Positions 22,751 through 30,165 of a DNA stretch of 37,020 bases are shown here, piece after piece. The position numbers were made by a program, and so were the translations under genes. How positions within the stretch are numbered: position 1 is the stretch's first letter; every line of letters begins with the position of its first letter. The stretch comes from Lachnospiraceae bacterium (GTDB lineage Bacteria; Bacillota; Clostridia; Lachnospirales; Lachnospiraceae). The stretch spans positions 1-37,020 of the forward strand of contig JAILQS010000109.1 of the NCBI GenBank assembly GCA_024698865.1, read 5' to 3'. The notes beneath the pieces are model-generated. The model saw nothing but the letters and a program-made list of their open reading frames with translations. It was not told the DNA's origin and searched no databases.

Positions 22751-24148
22751 CTAACACTGCAAATACTTTAAGCGGTATTCAACATCGGCAAAATGGATCT
22801 GATCCGTCAGATTCAACTGTATTCTTTCATTGCACTTAAGCCGCTTTCCATTTACAAATGTTCCGTTTGTTGAATTCAAATCCACCAGATAAATTTCATT
22901 TTCGATTTTTTCAAGCTTGGCATGAAATCTGCTGACTGCACAGTTTTCAATCACACCATCCACACCGGACGGAAGTTTGCCGACAAAGAAAGGGAACTCT
23001 GCCAATAAGATTTTCTCATAGTTCTGATTCGACGGCTCCAGATAATAACCTTCCTCCTGTGCTCTTGCAAGCACTACCGTATCTGTGCCGCCATCTTTTG
23101 CAGTCTCAGCAGGCACAGCCCCAAATCCCGTTTTCTCCTCACGTTCAATCGCTCTTTCCTCTTCCTTCACCGGCAAATACTCCCTCCATCCGTCGGATAT
23201 ATCCGCGTCACTTTCCTCTTCCCGCGTAAACACAAACGGTATTTCTTCCGACTCGTCTACTATTTCATTTGCCGTCGGCAATCCAAGAATAAACCGAAAC
23301 GCAATTAACTCCACTGCTCCCAGTGGCACCATCAAAAGAAAGATACGAATCAGACTTGCATAAAGCCCCCTGTTACTGAAAAGAATCCCCGTACGCGATA
23401 CGAAATACGCAACCCCCACTCCCGCTGCCATTGTAAGTAGCATAAGAACGATTTTCATCGGCGTAACCGCTGCCTCTTCTTTTTTCTCTTCAAACGCCAC
23501 GTCTTCCTTCAGTTGATGATCGATACGTCTTTTCCGGTTTCTATCCTCGTCCTTTTCCCCGGCATCCGTTTTTTCCTCCGATGCCGTTTCTTTTCTTCTT
23601 TTTCCATCGTGACATTCCTCGATATGATTTCTTAGCTGTGCAAATGAACACGTTCCTTCACTGCAGATTTTATTCACCCCGTATATGAGTATAATCGCCT
23701 CTTCGTCTTTATAATCTATCTTGTTCATCAGATACTCTGTCAGTTGTAATAACTGTTTTTGCATATCCTGCCCATATCCCGGCAAATAACAGATTCTTGT
23801 TTCAAAATTTGAAATTCCAAGATAAATGTATTCCGGATCCAATACAAAATCATCCTCACACAAAAGATATTCCTGTGCCTGTTCCAGCGTCGTCAGCACT
23901 CCACTTAGAATCCGGTAGGTCTGCTCCAGATTCAATTGCCCCCTTTCAAACAACCATTTAATCGCCTGTCTGGACGTAATGTCATAGTAATAATAATCTT
24001 TCTCATCTATTCTTCTGCGCTCTACTCGAAGCATTCCGTTAATCGGATTATTTATAATCATTCGGGCACAATAATCTTTTGCATTTTCATTTTCCTCAAA
24101 TATCATATAATTCGTATATAAGTCTCTTTTATACTCCGGTCTGTTCAT
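22751..24148 (-). CDS. FHA-domain membrane protein of the Tad locus (DUF6382-like)
   Basis: The 465-residue protein has an N-terminal domain of about 180 residues resembling DUF6382 (REWLFERGQL-like IKWLFERGQLNLEQTYRIL), a charged linker, two membrane segments (about 229-250 and 262-285), a second acidic linker and a C-terminal FHA domain of about 85 residues. The FHA signature is visible: GVIENCAVSRFHAKL followed by VDLNSTNGTFVNG, with the Ser-Arg and Asn residues that hold phosphothreonine. Both terminal domains should be cytoplasmic. It is the last gene of the Tad operon and overlaps the previous one by 4 nt (ATGA). It may couple pilus assembly to Ser/Thr kinase signalling; that is inference. 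Confidence 0.88.
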   Translation of the reverse strand: MNRPEYKRDLYTNYMIFEENENAKDYCARMIINNPINGMLRVERRRIDEKDYYYYDITSRQAIKWLFERGQLNLEQTYRILSGVLTTLEQAQEYLLCEDDFVLDPEYIYLGISNFETRICYLPGYGQDMQKQLLQLTEYLMNKIDYKDEEAIILIYGVNKICSEGTCSFAQLRNHIEECHDGKRRKETASEEKTDAGEKDEDRNRKRRIDHQLKEDVAFEEKKEEAAVTPMKIVLMLLTMAAGVGVAYFVSRTGILFSNRGLYASLIRIFLLMVPLGAVELIAFRFILGLPTANEIVDESEEIPFVFTREEESDADISDGWREYLPVKEEERAIEREEKTGFGAVPAETAKDGGTDTVVLARAQEEGYYLEPSNQNYEKILLAEFPFFVGKLPSGVDGVIENCAVSRFHAKLEKIENEIYLVDLNSTNGTFVNGKRLKCNERIQLNLTDQIHFADVEYRLKYLQC

Positions 24149-24759
24149 TTCTTTTCCACCTCTTTTGTTTCTACTTTCAAATTCTTATGCATCGTTTTTC
24201 TTCCTTTACTTTCAAGTCCTTCGTCGACGCGGAGAACCTCTTTCAAGACACTTACCATTCTTGCAAATTCGGCAGGATTGTCTACCTTGTATTTCTTTTT
24301 TAAATGGATTGTCTTCATTCTCAAAAACCTCGTTACTCCAAAATAATTCCATCGGACACTTCCTGTTACTTCGATGGTTCCGGAAAGCATCCCGACCTCA
24401 ACCGTCGTTTTTGATATCTGTGTAAGAAACAACTTCTTTTGCCGTTCCTTTAATTGTTTTAATATCTGCATCCGTTCTGCCTCAAAGCTGGTTCCGATAT
24501 GGTCGGTGGCATGACGCTTCGCAATTTTACGAAAATCGATTTCCCCGGTCTCAAAATCATACGGATGACTCACGTAAGATTCTGCTACATTACAACTTTC
24601 ATTTACCGCCTCCCATAGTATCGTTTTGTCATGTAAATACAGTCCGACATAAATGACGCCAACCAGTATAAAAACCAATAACGGTACAATGAAAGATGCT
24701 TCCACGGTAAATTGTCCCTTAAGCACTCTACACACTCTCTTTTTGCGTCTGCTCATCAC
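24145..24759 (-). CDS. TadE/TadF-like pseudopilin
   Basis: The 204-residue protein begins with a type IV-like class III leader: basic residues, then KG|QFTVEASFIVPLLVFIL, where cleavage after Gly15 leaves Glu at +5 of the mature hydrophobic helix. The rest (about 45-204) is extracytoplasmic, with a predicted helix-rich and beta part, and the C-terminus is strongly basic. TadE and TadF are minor pseudopilins needed for Flp pilus assembly. The start is GTG 24759 or ATG 24756; AAGGG fits the GTG better. It is followed by the FHA gene with ATGA overlap and preceded by a prepilin peptidase that would process it. Confidence 0.85.
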   Translation of the reverse strand: MMSRRKKRVCRVLKGQFTVEASFIVPLLVFILVGVIYVGLYLHDKTILWEAVNESCNVAESYVSHPYDFETGEIDFRKIAKRHATDHIGTSFEAERMQILKQLKERQKKLFLTQISKTTVEVGMLSGTIEVTGSVRWNYFGVTRFLRMKTIHLKKKYKVDNPAEFARMVSVLKEVLRVDEGLESKGRKTMHKNLKVETKEVEKK

Positions 24760-24777
24760 GTCTCATTCCCTTCTTTC

Positions 24778-25206
24778 CTATACCAAAACCGTCACGAACA
24801 TCCCCAGATATCCGGCAAGTACCATTGGCAAAAACGGCAGCGTATCTTTTCCCTTTTTCTTTTTCCATAACATGCTGATTGCTCCCACAAGTGCAGCAAG
24901 GGCAAGACTGTATAACAATACGGCTAACGTCTTTTCTATTCCGGTTGCTGCCCCCAAAAAAGCAAACACTACACCATCTGCCAGCCCCACCTGTCCTTTG
25001 CTAAGCAGCGATATCACCATCAGTGCAACTCCCGGAAGCAGACCAATTCCTCTGCTCTCCCACGAAACTGTCAGCCACACCATTCCGGCAATTCCAATTC
25101 CTAATCCGCTTACGATTAACAACAACACCGGCAGCTCTTTTTTTCGCCAATCCCATACTGCCAGAATTCCAAGTATCATACTGATAAGAATCTCTCCTAC
25201 ATACAT
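24778..25206 (-). CDS. Prepilin peptidase (A24 family), second copy in the operon
   Basis: The 142-residue membrane protein has four or five hydrophobic segments. The first catalytic aspartate lies in VWDWRKKELP, the place of the D-x-R-x-x-x-IPN block, and the second in GLADGVVFAFLG, which corresponds to the GxGD motif with the middle Gly replaced by Ala. Both aspartates are thus kept. It should cleave the leaders of Flp and the TadE-like proteins. This copy is intact, unlike the frameshifted one at the operon start. The ribosome site GAGGAG is 12 nt from the ATG, which is long. Confidence 0.82.
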   Translation of the reverse strand: MYVGEILISMILGILAVWDWRKKELPVLLLIVSGLGIGIAGMVWLTVSWESRGIGLLPGVALMVISLLSKGQVGLADGVVFAFLGAATGIEKTLAVLLYSLALAALVGAISMLWKKKKGKDTLPFLPMVLAGYLGMFVTVLV

Positions 25207-25244
25207 CTGTTTCTACTACTCCTCTATTGAATTATTCCTGCGTG

Positions 25245-26063
25245 CTACTTTCCTTTTGAACACCGGCTGCAGCTGTGACGGTTCCCTACTTTGGATAGCT
25301 CTATTTCCTGCACGGTCCTCTTAAGCCCGGAACAGTTTTTATCGCTGTGATACCGGTCTCCATCATCTGTAATATATAAAGTGTCCGCTCCTGATACCTC
25401 CCATCCCGGATGGCACCTTTCGCATGGTTTATACCTGCTTCCGTCATTACTTCGCAAATCACCCACCTCACCTCCGGTAACGGCGCGTGTACTTAGATTC
25501 AGATAGGTACACTCCCGACTGTAGTGGTATACACTTCCGGTTTCCGTAATAAATACAATGATATCTTCCTCTGCATCCTCTTTTGTCTGTGCAAGAGAAT
25601 TCTCGCCAATAAATGCCCGGCCAATCATATGACCGGTAAACTTATTTCCACTTCGAAACAGCGGCATTACCGGTAGCTCAATGACGTACTCCGGAAGAAT
25701 TTCTATGTTTTCTCCATCTTCTAAAAAAGTGGAGTCTATCGTATGAATTCCGTTACTTCCACCCTTGATGCAGGAATGGTTTAATCTATCCGCCTCCAAC
25801 TTTTGACGTAAGTCCAGCGTACACCCCAGTTTCCCAAGAATTTTCTCTACAGAACCTTCCATCTTTACCTGCTTTGTTGTTAGCAAAAAGGCATACACGC
25901 CCAGTTCTTTATTTGATTCATAGGCTCCCTGATAAATGTATCCTCTCCAGAAAATCACCTGAAACAGATACAGCACAACCATCATCGCATAGAAGCAAAT
26001 CGGCGTGATCAATGCTGCCTCCACTGTCAGAGAACCTTTCAGTTTCTTTTTGTTTTGTTTCAT
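25245..26063 (-). CDS. TadE-like pseudopilin with tandem His-Cys motifs
   Basis: The 272-residue protein has a class III leader (LKG|SLTVEAALITPICFY, cleavage after Gly10, Glu at +5) and one membrane helix. The C-terminal third holds two repeats of a motif YHxxxxC...CxxC: His180, Cys185, Cys214, Cys217 and His239, Cys244, Cys265, Cys268. Each is preceded by T-x-x-G, as in small zinc-binding repeats at the ends of secreted Clostridia proteins. A metal site or disulfides are possible; the function is unknown. The start is ATG 26063 because AAGGTG lies 5 nt upstream; an in-frame ATG eight codons upstream is inside the palindromic element. The ribosome site is buried in a hairpin. Confidence 0.85.
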   Translation of the reverse strand: MKQNKKKLKGSLTVEAALITPICFYAMMVVLYLFQVIFWRGYIYQGAYESNKELGVYAFLLTTKQVKMEGSVEKILGKLGCTLDLRQKLEADRLNHSCIKGGSNGIHTIDSTFLEDGENIEILPEYVIELPVMPLFRSGNKFTGHMIGRAFIGENSLAQTKEDAEEDIIVFITETGSVYHYSRECTYLNLSTRAVTGGEVGDLRSNDGSRYKPCERCHPGWEVSGADTLYITDDGDRYHSDKNCSGLKRTVQEIELSKVGNRHSCSRCSKGK

Positions 26064-26068
26064 ATTTT

Positions 26069-26084
26069 CACCTTTCGGAAGGTG
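26069..26084 (-). promoter_or_regulatory. Hairpin over the ribosome-binding site of the gene at 26063
   Basis: On the minus strand CACCTT (26084-26079), a CCGA loop and AAGGTG (26074-26069) form a perfect 6-bp hairpin whose right arm is the ribosome site, 5 nt before the ATG. A distant upstream 10-mer (26304-26295) is fully complementary to the left arm plus loop and could open the hairpin. Confidence 0.55.
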
Positions 26085-26304
26085 CACCAGAATACCCTAT
26101 CCTTTTGCATGAGATGTTTATCCTATACCGACCGGTATGTCATTTCTATAGGGGATAAACTGTGATAATTTTTTAAACGCACATATATTATATTTTTTGA
26201 AGATAGAGTGGGGCGGAGATCTCATTACCCCAAGAAGTGAATATCCCGTGCTAAGAAACGTGATATTTAGAACAAAAGGATAGAGATACTGCTACACCTT
26301 CCGA
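26075..26304. repeat. 230-bp palindromic element with about 33-bp terminal inverted repeats (MITE-like or structured RNA)
   Basis: The two ends are inverted copies: TCGGAAGGTG (26075-26084) with CACCTTCCGA (26295-26304), and CTATCCTTTTG (26097-26107) with CAAAAGGATAG (26273-26283), separated by a less matched 11/12-nt stretch. Inside are a hairpin GTTTATCC-TATA / TATAGGGGATAAAC (26116-26127 with 26147-26160), a perfect palindrome ATACCG-AC-CGGTAT (26125-26138) and AATATC/GATATT around 26250-26266. It contains no gene and sits between two genes of an otherwise compact operon. A non-autonomous transposon remnant is the simplest view. A structured mRNA leader is the alternative. Target-site duplication is uncertain: TTTTCA occurs at both flanks (26065-26070, 26306-26311) but not flush with the repeats. 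Confidence 0.65.
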
Positions 26305-26308
26305 TTTT

Positions 26309-28513
26309 TCAATAACATACACTTTCTCTGATTCTTAATTTGTTACCGGACAAATCTTTATGTATCATCTGATTTATAAACGGAAACTGTAAAAACTTCG
26401 CTTCATAAGGTTCTTCCAGCGATACGTTACAGCCAAAGATTCCATTTTTCATGCGAAAATCTTTCTCTCCCTGCTCACGCATATTCAACTCAATTAATCC
26501 TGCTGCCGAACCAAGCACTTTTTTCTTTGGTCTAAGACGCATAAACATAAGCAGATAATCCACATAAGTAAATCCCATATTGTTTCCCTTCCACAAACGC
26601 GCCTTATTTTTTAACATTGTTTTCGAAAAGGCAAACAGGTCACTATATTTCACCCGGAAATTAGACGCATTTTTCAGTACGTTCACCGAGTATCCGCTGA
26701 CTAGTGCCCGTACATCCACCAGTGCCTCCGTCAGCCCCCAGGCAATCAGTATCAGCTGCTTCACTAACATTACCAACGGCTCAATTCCCGTAAATCCGAC
26801 TACCGCCAACGCAGTTGCTTCCGCCTGTGCCTGTTTCGCGCTGTCTGTAAGCAAGTACCCATAATTACATAACATACGTATACAAAGCATTTTGGACAAT
26901 ACACTTCCCAACGCTTTTTCATCCGATTTGCAGCCACTCGCCATTGCCTCCAATTCATACATTAACACGGTCTGAGAAGTTTTTTCCTCGGTGTAATTTT
27001 TAAAATGATCTTTGTAATACTCCAGCATCAGATAATCATCCAGCATTTGCGCGACTGCAAGCTTGCCGGCTTTCGTATCTTCTACGATTCCCTCACAAAG
27101 CTCCTTTACCGCCGCCGCCATTTCCACAACATCGGACGTCTTCAAAAAATCCCCCGGACGCGTTTCATCTCCAACCTCTACATCTTCTCCGGATATTTGC
27201 GCCAGCGCCAGTTTCTTCACTTTCTTTTTGGATATTTCCTCTTTCGAAATCCCTACCAGTTCAAACAACGTACCATCAAACAGATTTTGCAGTGACTCCA
27301 GTGGGTTCTCCTTTTTTTCTTCGCCGTAGTTAAAACAAAGCCCCGAAACATCATATCCCTGTAAATATGTTTTTATGTCTTCTATCGCCGTAAGTGCATC
27401 TTGTTTACTACTTCCCTCAGACAGGATGTCGTTTGTCAGACGGTTGTCAATTTGATTCAGAATCGTTTCGTTTCTTTCTAATATGGCTTTCATTGACGCC
27501 GTATCCATACGTCCGCTTTTCTCCATATCCTTTCGTTGTTTTTCGTAAATATCGCCAGTGCTTTTATCCAACACCTCTTCATATTTTTGAATCTTCTTTT
27601 GTACACGCTTACTGTCTAACCGGAGCTTATCGTCCATTTGACCAATCACCTTTAACGCTTCTTCTATCGCACTCCTGGTGTCTTTGATTTCTTTTCTAAA
27701 ATTGTCCGCACTTTTACTCACAGTTGGCGGTATCCCATCGGCAGCTTCCGGATTTGGCATTTCGCCGGTTCCGCTTCGCAATTTTTGTTCCATTTCTCTT
27801 AATGTTAGATACGGATTCCGATATCTTGACCTGTTCTTTTCAAATACCGACAACGAATCTATTCCTACTGCATCTGACGTAATCCGCCCGTCATTACTTG
27901 TTACGGGAACCGGACAGATTCTTTTGGCAAATGCCTGATTGGTACTTCTCTTATCACCAAAAAGCAGTCCCTTTTCATCTATCCGGATTCCTTCCACCAG
28001 TGCAATCACCTTTAGCTCCTCTTTTTCCATATTCTCCAGTTCCTTAAACGCTTGCATTTCTTCTCCGGTAATATCTGCACAGGCAATTGCCTTATTTAGC
28101 TCCTGCTCCACGGTATCCCTCTTTTGAAACAGTTTCGAAGGTTCCTTGTATTTCATATATTCGATTATTTCATTGGCAAGAAGGGCTCCCTGATAATCGG
28201 TAGCTCCTACCAGACCGGTAATCTTATGCTCACCACCAGAGTGATTTAACTCCAGATACTCTTTCATCGTTGCTCCTATAGTTTCCTTGGGGTGATTCCT
28301 GCCGTTTACCAAAAAAAGATGATATTCCTCCCAAAGCCTATTGTCGTATTTGCTAAGCGCTGCCTGTGCGGACAGATGAAGCCTCCTTTGTGCAAGATTC
28401 TTTTCATAGTGAATATTGGCGCCTTCGAGCAATGTTCCCAACAGCGCCAGCACGAGTAACATCGAAAAGGCAAAAAAGATGGAAATCACTCCGCTAAATG
28501 TCCTCTTAATCAC
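26309..28513 (-). CDS. TadG-like envelope protein of the Tad locus (DUF5702-like)
   Basis: The 734-residue protein starts with a short basic part and one long hydrophobic helix (about 8-30, SGVISIFFAFSMLLVLALLG) that resembles a TadG/pseudopilin N-terminus but lacks the Glu at +5. Nearly all of the rest is outside the membrane and helix-rich with coiled-coil stretches (about 255-360) and a hydrophobic segment near 575-605. The start ANIHYEKNLAQRRLHLSAQAALSKYD is typical of TadG-like and DUF5702 proteins encoded in Lachnospiraceae Tad loci. It overlaps the flp gene by 8 nt. A role in pilus anchoring or the pilus channel through the wall is inference. Confidence 0.8.
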   Translation of the reverse strand: MIKRTFSGVISIFFAFSMLLVLALLGTLLEGANIHYEKNLAQRRLHLSAQAALSKYDNRLWEEYHLFLVNGRNHPKETIGATMKEYLELNHSGGEHKITGLVGATDYQGALLANEIIEYMKYKEPSKLFQKRDTVEQELNKAIACADITGEEMQAFKELENMEKEELKVIALVEGIRIDEKGLLFGDKRSTNQAFAKRICPVPVTSNDGRITSDAVGIDSLSVFEKNRSRYRNPYLTLREMEQKLRSGTGEMPNPEAADGIPPTVSKSADNFRKEIKDTRSAIEEALKVIGQMDDKLRLDSKRVQKKIQKYEEVLDKSTGDIYEKQRKDMEKSGRMDTASMKAILERNETILNQIDNRLTNDILSEGSSKQDALTAIEDIKTYLQGYDVSGLCFNYGEEKKENPLESLQNLFDGTLFELVGISKEEISKKKVKKLALAQISGEDVEVGDETRPGDFLKTSDVVEMAAAVKELCEGIVEDTKAGKLAVAQMLDDYLMLEYYKDHFKNYTEEKTSQTVLMYELEAMASGCKSDEKALGSVLSKMLCIRMLCNYGYLLTDSAKQAQAEATALAVVGFTGIEPLVMLVKQLILIAWGLTEALVDVRALVSGYSVNVLKNASNFRVKYSDLFAFSKTMLKNKARLWKGNNMGFTYVDYLLMFMRLRPKKKVLGSAAGLIELNMREQGEKDFRMKNGIFGCNVSLEEPYEAKFLQFPFINQMIHKDLSGNKLRIRESVCY

Positions 28514-28727
28514 CCATTATCCCCTCTGAATCTTCTGAAATGGCGTCAAATGCGCCACTGACAATATCACTAATCTGATTTTTGAAAATCAATACCAATG
28601 CAACCAAAACGACGAGTATCAAAATAATTTCAACAACGCCGATTCCATCTTCTTCCCTTAGGAATCTTCGGATTCCTATCGCATCCGCTAACCACATCTG
28701 TTTTATACTTTCTGTTACTTTCCTCAT
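28506..28727 (-). CDS. flp: Flp-type major pilin
   Basis: The 73-residue protein has the class III leader typical of Flp: a hydrophilic N-terminus ending REEDG, cleavage after Gly28, then IGVVEIILILVVLVALVLIF with Glu33 at +5. The mature pilin has about 45 residues, the usual Flp size. It polymerises into the Tad pilus fibre. The usual Tyr after the Glu is replaced by Ile, a common change in Gram-positive Flp. The start is ATG 28727, which follows AGGAGG at 6 nt; the frame is open eight codons further upstream without need. It lies between tadC and the TadG-like gene. Confidence 0.88.
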   Translation of the reverse strand: MRKVTESIKQMWLADAIGIRRFLREEDGIGVVEIILILVVLVALVLIFKNQISDIVSGAFDAISEDSEGIMGD

Positions 28728-28754
28728 ATTTACCTCCTTTTTTGCGTTCAATAG

Positions 28755-30161
28755 CTACCTTAGACTGATCATTGCCGGCAATACCAACATTGCCATAACC
28801 AGTATCAACATAATAATCATCGGAAACAAAAGTTTTGTGCCTGCCGTTTCTCCCTGTCTCTTTGCCTGTGCAAGCCTTTCGCTGAATGCATCCTTTGCTT
28901 CCTTCCCTATAATTTCTGAAAGGTACTTGTTTCCCTTTCGCAAATTCTGAACGAGCAACGTGCTGAATCGACTATATGTATTCAGGTGCAATCGCTCTCC
29001 AAACTTCTGATAGGCAATTCTTTCACTCACTCCGTTTTCTATTTCCTTTTGTGTAAAACTCATTTCTTCATAAAGATAACGTTTTTGCCCACCGTCTTTG
29101 CGTTTCCTGTCATAATCTTTGACAATACGATTCCAGGCGCCCTGGATTGTCATTCCTGCCCCCAGAAACAATTTCATCTTCTCCACCAATTCCGGATAAT
29201 CCATCATTAGTTCCCGGTTTCTTTTCTCGTATGCCTTTATACGTTGCTGGTCCATTTCCCAAGCGGACGCCAGCAAAGCACCAATCAGCAACAGCATCAA
29301 AAGAGCTCCATAGCCCTGCCTTTTTTCCTGAAATACGACCGGGTATTCTCCAATACTCCCCGGCAATTCAAACATCCTGTTTTTTTGTGTGCGCGTGTCC
29401 GCCTCTTGTATTGCCTGTGTCAGTTCTTCCCGGTTTTTCTCCTCTTCCGTCTTTTCTTTCTGCACTATATGAAAAGAAAAATCCTTTTCTCTTTCATACT
29501 TTTTGGCATATCCCTTATACGATATAACCGCATGCACGGACACGCTTTCTCCACCTGCACTGATTTCATCCGTATGAATCTTTCCACTGTTGTCCAAAAT
29601 TTTTTGGTTATTTGATGTATAGGATATTTTCAGCGGCATATTCGGAACGCGCTTTGGGAAATGCAGCGCCTGCGATACCGCGGAGAATGCCTCGTTTTCT
29701 CCCAGAATTGTCTCCTCCAGATACTCTTCTCCCTGCGAAAGTACCACTTCAATCTCTTCCTCCGTATACTCCCTGGCTTTAATTTCTACGGGTGTTTCTA
29801 CTGTATTATCATTCCACGTTGCATCTACGGTGACCTCTTTGGAGGCTTCCCCTGCCTGCGGACGCTCCAGATATTTTCCTTCTTTTAGATTCCATTCCGG
29901 TCTTCCAAAAAAAGAATAAAGCAACAACAGGACTACACCTGCCATCATAAGACACATAACCACATCAATTTTCTTTGCAAGGTACGCAAAATAGACCTCT
30001 TTTTGTGTTTTCCGTTCTTTATTTTGCGGTTCCTCCAATGCGGAGAGTTTCATAGCAAGTTCCCCATCATAGAAATTCGACTTTACCAACCTGGTCGAAA
30101 CAAGACGTTCTCCCAACGAAAGTATCCGCTTATCTTTTTTCCTTCTTTTTCTCCATTCCAC
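28755..30161 (-). CDS. tadC: TadC-like inner-membrane platform protein with inserted Ig-like domain
   Basis: The C-terminal 170 residues are a T2SSF-type domain with a final membrane helix (LLFPMIIMLILVMAMLVLPA), as in TadC. The N-terminal part is unusual: a basic cytoplasmic stretch (1-60), membrane helix 66-85, about 195 residues that should lie outside, and a second helix at 284-300. Residues about 155-235 (ISYTSNNQKILDNSG, then VSVHAVISY and FSFHIV) resemble the atrophied bacterial Ig domain (aBig). Normal TadC is about 300 residues; this is 468. The start is GTG 30161 with GAGGTG at 5 nt. The gene lies 4 nt after tadB. Confidence 0.85.
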   Translation of the reverse strand: MEWRKRRKKDKRILSLGERLVSTRLVKSNFYDGELAMKLSALEEPQNKERKTQKEVYFAYLAKKIDVVMCLMMAGVVLLLLYSFFGRPEWNLKEGKYLERPQAGEASKEVTVDATWNDNTVETPVEIKAREYTEEEIEVVLSQGEEYLEETILGENEAFSAVSQALHFPKRVPNMPLKISYTSNNQKILDNSGKIHTDEISAGGESVSVHAVISYKGYAKKYEREKDFSFHIVQKEKTEEEKNREELTQAIQEADTRTQKNRMFELPGSIGEYPVVFQEKRQGYGALLMLLLIGALLASAWEMDQQRIKAYEKRNRELMMDYPELVEKMKLFLGAGMTIQGAWNRIVKDYDRKRKDGGQKRYLYEEMSFTQKEIENGVSERIAYQKFGERLHLNTYSRFSTLLVQNLRKGNKYLSEIIGKEAKDAFSERLAQAKRQGETAGTKLLFPMIIMLILVMAMLVLPAMISLR

Positions 30162-30165
30162 ACAT

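Noticed and set aside
26108-26164. 18-residue plus-strand open frame within the palindromic element
   Set aside because: No ribosome site, and it consists largely of the inverted repeats.
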